Assembly (NCBI GenBank): GCA_017480495.1
Contig: JAFVAQ010000037.1
Span: 1-64,000 of the forward strand
Length of the DNA: 64,000 bases
Origin: Eubacterium sp.
GTDB taxonomy: Bacteria; Bacillota; Clostridia; Lachnospirales; Lachnospiraceae
Reading direction: 5' to 3'
Shown here: piece by piece, positions 6,767 through 14,322 of the stretch
Layout: the number at the start of each line of letters is the position of its first letter
Numbering within the stretch: the stretch's first letter is position 1
Translations under genes and position numbers: made by a program
Notes under the pieces: model-generated
What the model was told of the DNA's origin: nothing
Seen by the model: the letters and a program-made list of their open reading frames with translations, nothing else
Databases searched by the model: none

Positions 6767-7426
6767 ATGATTCTATATACTGTGACGGGTAAAGTCGGAA
6801 ATGAGGGATATCTGGATATCTCAAAGAGCGGAGATCTAACGGGAAAAAATTTATATGTAAATATGACAAATAAATGCCCATGTAATTGCGTCTTTTGTCT
6901 TCGACATACTAAGGAAATGCAGGAGGGAAGTAACCTGTGGTTTAAAGAGGGAGATCCTAGTCTAGAGTCTGTCCTAGAGCTTTTTTCACAGTATGATCTT
7001 AGCGGTATAAATGAACTCGTTTTCTGCGGCTTTGGAGAACCCTTAGAGCGTCTAGAGGATGTTTGCACGGTTATAGATACCCTAAAGCAGACCTATCCAG
7101 ATCTAAAAGTAAGAGTTAATACAATAGGACTTGCTAATCTAATCTACGGCCAAGACGTGACTCCAGAGCTTGAGGGAAGAGTAAATACAGTTTCTATTTC
7201 GCTAAATGCTCCTAATGCGGAAGAATTCTACCAACTTACACGCTCAAGATTTGGAATAGAGTCTTATGAGGCATTAAAGGAATTTGCTGTTCTAGCGAAA
7301 AAATATGTGCCAAATGTTGTTATGACAGTTGTTGAAAAGGTTATGCCAGAAGAAAAGATAGCAATTTGTGAGAAGATATGTGATGATCTAGGTGTTACAC
7401 TAAGAATAAGACCTTTTGAGAGTTAA
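6767..7426 (+). CDS. TatD-linked radical SAM protein
   Basis: 219 aa radical SAM enzyme. The [4Fe-4S] ligands are Cys37, Cys41 and Cys44 in NKCPCNCVFC. The start MILYTVTGKVGNEGYLDI and the glycine-rich ELVFCGFGEPLERLEDV fit the small family named for its usual linkage to TatD nucleases; no tatD gene is present here. The reaction is unknown. GGAGG at 6755-6759 overlaps the end of the pyridoxamine kinase gene, so the two are translationally close. A decayed copy of its first 15 codons lies 3.6 kb downstream at 10347. Confidence 0.85.
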   Translation: MILYTVTGKVGNEGYLDISKSGDLTGKNLYVNMTNKCPCNCVFCLRHTKEMQEGSNLWFKEGDPSLESVLELFSQYDLSGINELVFCGFGEPLERLEDVCTVIDTLKQTYPDLKVRVNTIGLANLIYGQDVTPELEGRVNTVSISLNAPNAEEFYQLTRSRFGIESYEALKEFAVLAKKYVPNVVMTVVEKVMPEEKIAICEKICDDLGVTLRIRPFES

Positions 7427-7532
7427 TATATAACCTTTTAAAAGATATCTCGAGAGATAGTAAAACTTGAGGAGGGAGATGCTATCACTCCGGTATATTT
7501 TGCTTTTGTGTAGTATTAAATGGAGTTTTATT

Positions 7533-10328
7533 ATGGTATTAGATTGGAATAAATATGAGGTGTTAGCTAGACAGGCAGTTGGTGAGGGTGTTGTTCTGCT
7601 TAAAAACGAGGCAAATGTTCTACCAATTAAGAGGGAGACGAAACTCTCTATCTTCGGACGTATGCAGAATAGATATTATAAGAGTGGAACAGGTTCTGGT
7701 GGAATGGTAAATGTACCAAAGGTCTGGAGTATTGTGGAAGGTCTTCAGGCTGAGAATATCCTTCTTAATGAAGAGCTTCTCAAGGTATATGCGGAGTTTG
7801 AAGAAACTCATCCGTTTGATCCAGGAGTTGGATTTGGAAATGAACCTTGGTCTCAGGTGGAGATGGAAATAACTGAGGAGCTGGCTTCAAAAGCCAGTAA
7901 AGAGTCGGACGTTGCCCTTGTTATCATTGGCCGTACTGCCGGTGAGGAACAGGACTATATCAATGATAGAGGAGCATTTAAGCTGTCTATATATGAAGCG
8001 GATATGCTGAAAAAGGTTAGAAACGCTTTTGACAGGGTCGTTCTTGTTATGAATGTAAGCGCCATTCTTGACATGAAGGAGATAGAGGAGATAGCGCCAG
8101 ATGCCATTTTATATGCTTGGCAGGGTGGCGAGGTTGGAGCACTGGGGTGCGTGGATGTTCTGCTGGGCAAGGTTTGCCCAAGTGGGCGCCTGACAGATAC
8201 AATTGTTAGGAATATCGAGGATGCTTCAGCTTATGGTAATTTCGGTGATACTGTAAGAAACTTCTATAAAGAAGATATATATGTGGGCTACCGCTATTAT
8301 GAAACCTTTAATAAGGATGCGGTTATGTACCCCTTTGGTTTTGGATTATCCTACACAAGCTTTGATGTGACTCCTGGAAATGTTAGCTTAGAGGATTTAG
8401 ATTCCCTCAGCATTGCTGCGGAAGTTAAGAATACTGGAAAAGTATCTGGCAAAGAGGTGGTTCAGTTCTATGTATCTAAGCCGCAGGGCCTCCTGGGAAA
8501 ACCAGCCCTTAGCCTTGTGGGATTTCTTAAGAGCGATATTCTTAGTCCTGGCGAGGAATGCACCTTGTCTCTGGATATTAATCCATACACTATTTCATCC
8601 TATGACGATACTGGTGTGACAGGCTTTGAGGCCAGCTATGTGCTGGAAGAGGGCGAATATATATTCTATGTTGGACAAAATGTCAGGGATATAAAGGAAG
8701 CAGGAAGATTTATTCAGGATGAAACTATAGTTATCGAACAGCTCAGTCATCAGATGGTTCCAAATGCTGGCTTTGATAGGATTAAACCTGTTAGAAATGA
8801 TGATTCAGATACATTTAGTATCAGGTATGAAGAGGTTAAGGCATTTCCACTGTCTGATCTGGATGATGCAGTATATGATAAGCCTGAAGTAAAGGATTAC
8901 ACTGGCGACAAGGGCTTTAAGCTGAAGGACGTAAGAGACGGAAATGTGTCTATGGATGACTTCCTCGCACAGCTTTCTGATGAGGACCTGTCCGTGATAA
9001 TACGCGGAGAGGGGATGGGAAGTCCTAAGGTTACGCCGGGTACTGCGGCGGCCTTTGGCGGTCTTAGTAATAGTCTTAAGAACTTTGGAATTCCTGCGGG
9101 CTGCTGCTCGGATGGACCTAGTGGTATGAGGCTTGATTCGGGCTTTAGGGCATTTAGCTTACCTAGTGGCACACTTCTGGCATGCACTTGGAATGAGGAG
9201 CTGAACACCAGTCTCTACAGTATGCTTGGAATGGAAATGAATAAGAATGACGTTGATTTCCTGCTTGGGCCGGGTATGAATATTCACCGTTTTCCTCTTA
9301 ACGGAAGAAACTTCGAATATTTCAGCGAAGATCCACTGGTAACCGGTAAGATGGCTGCGGCTCAGATAAGAGGTCTTAAGAAGAGTGGTGTTTCAGGAAC
9401 ACTTAAACATTTCTGCGGAAATAATCAGGAGACCTGCAGACATACTGAAGAAAATGTTATATCCGAAAGGGCTCTAAGGGAAATATACCTAAAGGGCTTT
9501 GAGATAGCAGTAAAGGAATCAGGTGCGGATTCCGTGATGACTACATATGGTCCTGTAAATGGAATCTGGACTAACTCCCGCCACGATCTGAATACCAATA
9601 TCCTTAGAAAAGAGTGGGGCTTCAGGGGCATTGTTATGACTGACTGGTGGTCCAATATAGGCGATGTGGGTGGAGTAGTAGACAAGACTTCATTTTCAAG
9701 ACTTGTTCTGGCACAAAATGATTTCTATGCGGTTTGTCCTGATGCGTCTGTGAATTCTATTGGCGATGATACTCTTGAGGCACTGGGTAAGGGTGTGATC
9801 ACCAGAGGCCAGCTGGCTAGAATGGCTGGAAATATCTGTCAGGTCCTTATGAATACTAACGCAATGAAGAGACTGTGTGGTGAGGATTATAAGGTTGAAG
9901 TAATCGGATTCAAGGATGAACTCGAGAGCGAAGACCTGTCTGATGTTGAATATTTTGAGATAGAGGATGGCACAGTGTTAGACCTTTCTCAGGTCGATAC
10001 TTCGAAGGGAGCGGTATATTTCCTTGGCTTCGATGTAAAGAAAAGGGGCTGCTATTTTATGGATATGGTTGGAAGCTCTGATCTATCGGAACTGTCACAG
10101 ATGCCTGTAGGAGTATTCTTCCAGGGCGTGCCTTGTGGAAGCTTCACCTTCCATGGCGGAGGTGAGGAACTCAGTATCCGAAGAAAGATATTATTCCATT
10201 CAAAGTATGGAGTGATGAGACTTAAGTTTATGAATGGTGGTCTAAAACTAAAGGAGTTAAGGTTTACCTTCGAAAGAACCCCAAAGGAGGACGAACCTTG
10301 GGAGAACTTTCAGGAATATATCTGCTAA
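7533..10328 (+). CDS. GH3 beta-glucosidase with inverted domain order
   Basis: 931 aa glycoside hydrolase family 3 enzyme, which releases glucose or xylose from beta-linked oligosaccharides. The order is reversed: the C-type domain comes first (LARQAVGEGVVLLKNEANVL), then a fibronectin III-like domain after FGFGLSYTSF, then the catalytic barrel (GCCSDGPSGMRL, GPGMNIHRFPLNGRNFEYF, KHFCGNNQET). The nucleophile is Asp704 in VMTDWW. This arrangement is known from rumen Butyrivibrio BglA. I choose the ATG at 7533 (TGGAG 7 nt upstream). An in-frame ATG at 7479 with a stronger AGGAGG would add a hydrophobic leader. A small inverted repeat, TATCTC-GA-GAGATA, lies at 7446-7459. Probably cytoplasmic if started at 7533. 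Confidence 0.9.
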   Translation: MVLDWNKYEVLARQAVGEGVVLLKNEANVLPIKRETKLSIFGRMQNRYYKSGTGSGGMVNVPKVWSIVEGLQAENILLNEELLKVYAEFEETHPFDPGVGFGNEPWSQVEMEITEELASKASKESDVALVIIGRTAGEEQDYINDRGAFKLSIYEADMLKKVRNAFDRVVLVMNVSAILDMKEIEEIAPDAILYAWQGGEVGALGCVDVLLGKVCPSGRLTDTIVRNIEDASAYGNFGDTVRNFYKEDIYVGYRYYETFNKDAVMYPFGFGLSYTSFDVTPGNVSLEDLDSLSIAAEVKNTGKVSGKEVVQFYVSKPQGLLGKPALSLVGFLKSDILSPGEECTLSLDINPYTISSYDDTGVTGFEASYVLEEGEYIFYVGQNVRDIKEAGRFIQDETIVIEQLSHQMVPNAGFDRIKPVRNDDSDTFSIRYEEVKAFPLSDLDDAVYDKPEVKDYTGDKGFKLKDVRDGNVSMDDFLAQLSDEDLSVIIRGEGMGSPKVTPGTAAAFGGLSNSLKNFGIPAGCCSDGPSGMRLDSGFRAFSLPSGTLLACTWNEELNTSLYSMLGMEMNKNDVDFLLGPGMNIHRFPLNGRNFEYFSEDPLVTGKMAAAQIRGLKKSGVSGTLKHFCGNNQETCRHTEENVISERALREIYLKGFEIAVKESGADSVMTTYGPVNGIWTNSRHDLNTNILRKEWGFRGIVMTDWWSNIGDVGGVVDKTSFSRLVLAQNDFYAVCPDASVNSIGDDTLEALGKGVITRGQLARMAGNICQVLMNTNAMKRLCGEDYKVEVIGFKDELESEDLSDVEYFEIEDGTVLDLSQVDTSKGAVYFLGFDVKKRGCYFMDMVGSSDLSELSQMPVGVFFQGVPCGSFTFHGGGEELSIRRKILFHSKYGVMRLKFMNGGLKLKELRFTFERTPKEDEPWENFQEYIC

Positions 10329-10346
10329 AACAAATGGAGGCATAAA

Positions 10347-10427
10347 ATGATTCTATACACGGTAACAGGAAAGGTTGGAAATGAAGGATATACATTATTT
10401 GCGAATAAAGGATTCCTTTACCTGTAG
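10347..10427 (+). pseudogene. remnant of a second TatD-linked radical SAM gene
   Basis: Codons 1-15 encode MILYTVTGKVGNEGY, identical to the start of the gene at 6767, and even the preceding GGAGG region is alike. The DNA differs at many third positions, all synonymous, so the two copies diverged while both were under selection. After codon 15 the match ends and the frame stops at 10425. The 3' end of the LysR gene on the other strand (stop at 10395) abuts the break, as if a deletion or rearrangement joined them. Confidence 0.75.
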
Positions 10428-11276
10428 GAGAAATTTCTCAGCTATAGGTGTAAAGGTTTGATATTTGTTCCATATAAGATAAAGTTTTGTTTCCTGTTTT
10501 GGGGAGAGCGGTCTAAAGATTAGATCACTTTCCTCGGAACAATTAATAAGATGTTCAAAGGTAAGGAGGAGTCCCAGTCCTTCCTTTGCAAACATAGAAG
10601 CATTATACGAGAGTCTGAATGAGCCTTCTAAGTGAAGAGAGGGAAATGTATCCCCTGCCCATTCTGGTATTTCTATATTCCAGCTTTGTTCAGAGCAGTA
10701 GAGTGGCTGTCCTACTAGGTCAGTAGCTTTAATGCTCTTTTTCTTTGCCAGTGGATGATTCTTTAGCATCACAACTCCCCAACGGTCCGAGGCTGGAAAT
10801 GTAATGTACTCATATTTATCAGTATTAGGAGTTTCGCAAAGTACCGCAAAGTCCAGAAGCCCCTTATCTAGCTTCTCTGTGACCTGCTCAGTATCACCAC
10901 TTGTTATATGATAGGTGAAAGAAGGATAGCGGTCCTTTAGCTTTTTTATCTCTCTGGCAAGAAGTCTTATCTGGTAGGATTCCGCCAGTCCAAAATAAAT
11001 ATCACCACCTGTAATATCATCTAGAGATATAAATTCCTGTTCGATTTTATCAGCCATTGCAATCAGATCCTCTGCACGGTCTCTCAGAAGCATGCCCTCG
11101 TCAGTAAGGGATATACTGAAGCTATGACGGATAAAAAGTTTCTTGCCTAGCTCGTCCTCCAGAGATTTTAGTGTTTTTGATAATGTGGGCTGAGTGACAT
11201 GAAGCATGTCAGCTGCCTTTGTCATGTTTTCTTCTCTTGCTACTGCGAGAAAGTAGCGAAGGTTTTTTATTTCCAT
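10395..11276 (-). CDS. LysR family transcriptional regulator
   Basis: 293 aa. N-terminal winged helix at residues 1-60 (MEIKNLRYFLAVAREENMTK then AADMLHVTQPTLSKTLKSLE), followed by a periplasmic-binding-fold effector domain. The start at 11276 is supported by an AGGGGGAT site upstream; a longer frame exists but lacks one and begins before the normal LysR start. It is divergent from the small helical protein and alpha/beta hydrolase genes. A 21-bp palindrome at 11308-11328 in the shared region looks like its binding site. Confidence 0.9.
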   Translation of the reverse strand: MEIKNLRYFLAVAREENMTKAADMLHVTQPTLSKTLKSLEDELGKKLFIRHSFSISLTDEGMLLRDRAEDLIAMADKIEQEFISLDDITGGDIYFGLAESYQIRLLAREIKKLKDRYPSFTYHITSGDTEQVTEKLDKGLLDFAVLCETPNTDKYEYITFPASDRWGVVMLKNHPLAKKKSIKATDLVGQPLYCSEQSWNIEIPEWAGDTFPSLHLEGSFRLSYNASMFAKEGLGLLLTFEHLINCSEESDLIFRPLSPKQETKLYLIWNKYQTFTPIAEKFLLQVKESFIRK

Positions 11277-11307
11277 GGAATATCCCCCTAGCTGGATTAT
11301 ATTTACT

Positions 11308-11328
11308 GATATTCCCATATGGAATATC
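11308..11328. promoter_or_regulatory. LysR-type operator palindrome
   Basis: GATATTCC (11308-11315), spacer CATAT, GGAATATC (11321-11328). The inner ATTCC-CATAT-GGAAT fits the T-N11-A rule for LysR boxes. It lies 32 bp from the LysR start codon and about 88 bp from the divergent start at 11416, as expected for an autoregulated divergent pair. A third GATATTC half-site follows at 11331-11337. Confidence 0.6.
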
Positions 11329-11415
11329 ATGATATTCATTTTATTCATTAGCGAAGTTCATGTCAATACCATATAATCCTAATATAAGCAGAAAATGATT
11401 TTTGGAGATTGTGTT

Positions 11416-11637
11416 ATGGAACTTAAAGAAATGATAAGTGACATTTCCAAACTAGGGTGCGAAAGCTCGCAGGGAGAACTGGCGGAAAGGCTTTATGAAG
11501 AGGGGCAGATGCAGGAGCTGATAAAATGTCTCAAGAAGTGCAGGTGCAGTCTGGTGGATGAAATGCATGAAAGTCAGAGAAAAGTAGACAGAATCGATCT
11601 GATAATCAGACTAGCTGAGAAAGAAGCAATGAAATAA
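11416..11637 (+). CDS. small helical protein of unknown function
   Basis: 73 aa, soluble, predicted almost entirely helical with three short amphipathic helices and a lysine/arginine-rich C-terminal helix (QRKVDRIDLIIRLAEKEAMK). Three cysteines (CESSQ, KCLKKCRC region) are present. GGAG 8 nt before the ATG at 11416 favours this start over one 7 codons earlier. It lies 21 bp before the alpha/beta hydrolase gene and opposite the LysR gene, so it is probably co-expressed with the hydrolase. Family not recognised. Confidence 0.6.
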   Translation: MELKEMISDISKLGCESSQGELAERLYEEGQMQELIKCLKKCRCSLVDEMHESQRKVDRIDLIIRLAEKEAMK

Positions 11638-11658
11638 TTATTTTAGGAGGTACGAAAA

Positions 11659-12663
11659 ATGATACATAAGGAAGAACTAAAGCTGGTAAAGGAATGGGAT
11701 AAGACATTCCCAAAGAGTGAAAAGGTTGAGCATAGCAAGGTAACATTTGTAAATAGATATGGTATAACACTTGCGGCAGATATGTATGTGCCAAAAAATG
11801 CAGAGGGAAAGCTCCCGGCAATTGCTGTATCGGGTCCCTTTGGAGCAGTTAAGGAGCAGTGCAGTGGACTATATGCACAGACTATGGCTGAGAGAGGCTT
11901 CCTTACAATAGCCTTTGATCCTTCTTTTACAGGTGAGTCGGGCGGAAATGTAAGATATATGGCATCTCCTGATATAAATACAGAGGACTTTATGGCTGCG
12001 GTTGACTTTCTATCGCTAAATGACAGGGTTGATCCTGACAGAATAGGAATCCTGGGAATCTGTGGCTGGGGCGGAATGGCTATAAATACAGCGGCGCTGG
12101 ATACAAGAATCAAGGCTACTGTTGCTTCAACTATGTACGATATGACAAGAGTAAATGCTAAGGGATATTTTGACTCAGAGGACAGCGAGGAAGCCAGATA
12201 TAAGATGAAGTCTGCGCAGTGTGCACAGAGACTGGAAGACCTGAAGGCGGGAGAATATAAGCTGGGAGGTGGAGTTGTGGATCCGCTTCCAGATGATGCA
12301 CCTTTCTTCGTAAAGGACTATTATGATTATTACAAGACAGATAGAGGATATCATGAGAGAAGTCTTAATTCCAATGGTGGTTGGAATGTAATTGGTTGTG
12401 AGTCATTTGTGAATCAGCCTATACTCCAGTATTCTAATGAGATAAGGAGTGCTGTTCTTCTGATTCATGGCGAGAAGGCTCATTCTTGCTACTTTTCAAA
12501 AGACGCATATGCTGATATGATAAAAGATAGTAAGTATGCAGGTAATAAGGAATTAATGATTATTCCTGATGCTGTACACACAGATCTATATGATGGCGGA
12601 GAGAATAAGGTGATTCCTTTTGATAAGCTTGAAGAGTTTTACAATAATTATTTAAATAATTAA
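11659..12663 (+). CDS. alpha/beta hydrolase, dienelactone hydrolase/YcjY-like
   Basis: 334 aa cytoplasmic alpha/beta hydrolase. The nucleophile elbow reads GICGWGG, which places Cys135 where serine is usual, as in dienelactone hydrolase and some YcjY-like enzymes. The oxyanion segment is VSGPFGAVKEQ and the C-terminal histidine is in PDAVHTDLYDGG. AGGAGG precedes the ATG. Probably controlled by the divergent LysR protein through 11308-11328 together with the small protein upstream. The substrate is unknown. Confidence 0.8.
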   Translation: MIHKEELKLVKEWDKTFPKSEKVEHSKVTFVNRYGITLAADMYVPKNAEGKLPAIAVSGPFGAVKEQCSGLYAQTMAERGFLTIAFDPSFTGESGGNVRYMASPDINTEDFMAAVDFLSLNDRVDPDRIGILGICGWGGMAINTAALDTRIKATVASTMYDMTRVNAKGYFDSEDSEEARYKMKSAQCAQRLEDLKAGEYKLGGGVVDPLPDDAPFFVKDYYDYYKTDRGYHERSLNSNGGWNVIGCESFVNQPILQYSNEIRSAVLLIHGEKAHSCYFSKDAYADMIKDSKYAGNKELMIIPDAVHTDLYDGGENKVIPFDKLEEFYNNYLNN

Positions 12664-12673
12664 GGAAAACCAG

Positions 12674-13525
12674 ATGGTAAAAATAATAAGTAAAACATTT
12701 GATGAGGAAAGGGCGCTATACGGCAGCAAGGATATTTACTTAGAAAAATGCACCTTCGACGGTCCAGCCGACGGAGAGAGTGCTATGAAGGAAAGCTCAA
12801 ATATTGAAGTTGTTGATTCATACTTCAATCTTAGGTATCCCTTCTGGCATGATACGAAGGTTCGGATAAAGGACAGTGAGATGACGGAACTCTGTAGGGC
12901 GGCACTTTGGTATTCGACGGATATAGAGGTTGAGAACACTAAGTTTCACGGAATCAAAGCTCTCAGAGAGTGCTCTGATGTTATAATCAGGGATTCAGAT
13001 ATAGTGTCCCCCGAGTTTGGCTGGTCGGTACATAACATAACCATGACTGGATCCAGGGCTGAAAGCGAATATTTCATGATGAGGTCAGATAACCTTCGCT
13101 TCGAAAATGTTGAGATGAAGGGAAAATACTCCTTTCAATATATCGAGGATTCCGAATTTGTTAAATGCAGGTTCGACACCAAGGATGCCTTCTGGCATGC
13201 AAAGAATGTGGTGGTAAAGGATAGTGTAGTTAAGGGCGAGTACCTGGCGTGGTACTGCGAGAATGTGACCTTCGAGAATTGCCTGATTATTGGAACTCAG
13301 CCTCTATGCTATTGCAAAAACCTAAAACTAATTGATTGCAGGATGCAGGATGCCGATCTTGCCTTTGAAAAATCAGATGTCGATGCCACTATCCTTGGCG
13401 ACGTCATAAGCATTAAGAATCCAAAGTCCGGCACCATCCGCGTAAATTCCGTTCAGGAAATCATAAATGATGCCAGTGGGGACGGTTCCTCTGACAACTT
13501 TTGTGAAGTTATTGTGAACAATTAA
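12674..13525 (+). CDS. DUF3737 family protein (right-handed beta-helix-like)
   Basis: 283 aa. The whole protein is made of short repeating strands of the pentapeptide/beta-helix kind (EKCTFDGPADGESAMKESSN, then ALWYSTDIEVENTKFHGIKA and similar), diagnostic of DUF3737. No signal peptide. The function is unknown, although beta-helices usually bind carbohydrate or act as scaffolds. Its last 18 or so codons (from about DASGDGSSDNF) are not beta-helix sequence but translate a copy of the dispersed GGGGACGGTTCC repeat, so the natural end has been replaced. It follows the hydrolase gene by 10 bp. Confidence 0.85.
   Translation: MVKIISKTFDEERALYGSKDIYLEKCTFDGPADGESAMKESSNIEVVDSYFNLRYPFWHDTKVRIKDSEMTELCRAALWYSTDIEVENTKFHGIKALRECSDVIIRDSDIVSPEFGWSVHNITMTGSRAESEYFMMRSDNLRFENVEMKGKYSFQYIEDSEFVKCRFDTKDAFWHAKNVVVKDSVVKGEYLAWYCENVTFENCLIIGTQPLCYCKNLKLIDCRMQDADLAFEKSDVDATILGDVISIKNPKSGTIRVNSVQEIINDASGDGSSDNFCEVIVNN
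13471..13519 (+). repeat. GGGGACGGTTCC dispersed repeat, long copy 4, inside a gene
   Basis: TGCCAGTGGGGACGGTTCC plus tail CTGACAACTTTTGTGAAGTT. It matches copy 3 (4510) over about 35 bases and copy 5 (14265) more loosely. It lies entirely within the 3' end of the DUF3737 frame and is translated. Confidence 0.75.
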
Positions 13526-13531
13526 TAATAA

Positions 13532-13574
13532 GCGCAGCAAAAACTAGATTTAGTTATTTGTTGCGCTTTTATAA
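13532..13574 (+). terminator. rho-independent terminator
   Basis: GCGCAGCAAA pairs with TTTGTTGCGC, one mismatch, followed by TTTTATAATT. It closes the hydrolase-DUF3737 transcript. Confidence 0.75.
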
Positions 13575-13599
13575 TTCCTCCGATGTTTTTATCATATTA

Positions 13600-13608
13600 T
13601 GTTATAAT
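13600..13608 (+). promoter_or_regulatory. extended -10 promoter
   Basis: TGT-TATAAT (13600-13608), 52 bp before the TIGR01440 gene start and just after the terminator. No clear -35 is visible. Confidence 0.45.
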
Positions 13609-13660
13609 GTCAATGATCATTCGTGTGATTTGAAGGAACTAATGTGAAAGGATAAATAAA

Positions 13661-14227
13661 ATGGACGAAATGATAAAACAGGAAACAGAAGCATTAATTG
13701 ATGAAATCCTTGTGAAATCGAAAATCAAGGCAGGTGAAATCTTCGTGGTTGGCTGCTCGTCTAGTGAAATAATAGGAAACCTGATGGGGACCTCCAAGGA
13801 TGGAGAAACTGACTTTGCAGTTGAGACGGTGTATGGTGTGATATCCAGGAAACTGAAGGAGAAAAATATACATTTTGCTGTTCAGTGCTGTGAGCATCTA
13901 AATCGTGCTATTGTATGTGATAGAAGCGTCGCTGAAAAGTTCGGATTTGAAGAGGTAAATGTCATACCAATGCCACACGCGGGTGGTGCATTTGCGGTTA
14001 AACATTATAAGAGCCTTTCAGATCCTGTCGTAGTTGAGAGCATAAACCAGAAGGCATCAGCTGGAATCGATATTGGCGGTGTCATGATTGGAATGCATAT
14101 TCACCCAGTCGTTGTCCCAATAAGACTCGAAAACAATCGAATCGGTAAAGCCTCTGTCCTTGCAGCTAGACGCCGTCCAAAGTATGTTGGCGGCGAAAGA
14201 GCAGTATATGACGCTGAATTAGAGTAA
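13661..14227 (+). CDS. TIGR01440 / UPF0340 family protein (YwlG-like)
   Basis: 188 aa cytoplasmic protein. Recognised by the family stretches EIFVVGCSSSEIIGNLMGT, FAVQCCEHLNRAIVCDR, MPHAGGAFAV and IGGVMIGMHIHPVVVPIR. It is conserved in Firmicutes with no proven function. Full length, with its own extended -10 promoter. A repeat copy lies between its stop and the next gene. Confidence 0.85.
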   Translation: MDEMIKQETEALIDEILVKSKIKAGEIFVVGCSSSEIIGNLMGTSKDGETDFAVETVYGVISRKLKEKNIHFAVQCCEHLNRAIVCDRSVAEKFGFEEVNVIPMPHAGGAFAVKHYKSLSDPVVVESINQKASAGIDIGGVMIGMHIHPVVVPIRLENNRIGKASVLAARRRPKYVGGERAVYDAELE

Positions 14228-14264
14228 ATGCTCACAAGAGTTTAGTTAACATAATATTTCGTGA

Positions 14265-14312
14265 TACCAGAGGGGACGGTTCCTATGAAAATTTTTATGA
14301 CATTATGTGAAA
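14265..14312 (+). repeat. GGGGACGGTTCC dispersed repeat, long copy 5
   Basis: TACCAGAGGGGACGGTTCC then TATGAAAATTTTTATGACAT and TATGTGAAAG. It is more diverged in the tail than copies 3 and 4 but has the same layout (core, TGA-NAA-N-TTTT, TGTGAA). Its end lies 11 bases before the start codon at 14323. Confidence 0.65.
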
Positions 14313-14322
14313 GGATGAAATT

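Noticed and set aside
7479-7532. Extra N-terminal extension of the GH3 enzyme starting at ATG 7479
   Set aside because: It has a strong AGGAGG, but the extension is hydrophobic without a proper signal-peptide charge pattern and GH3 relatives begin close to the 7533 start; kept only as an alternative.
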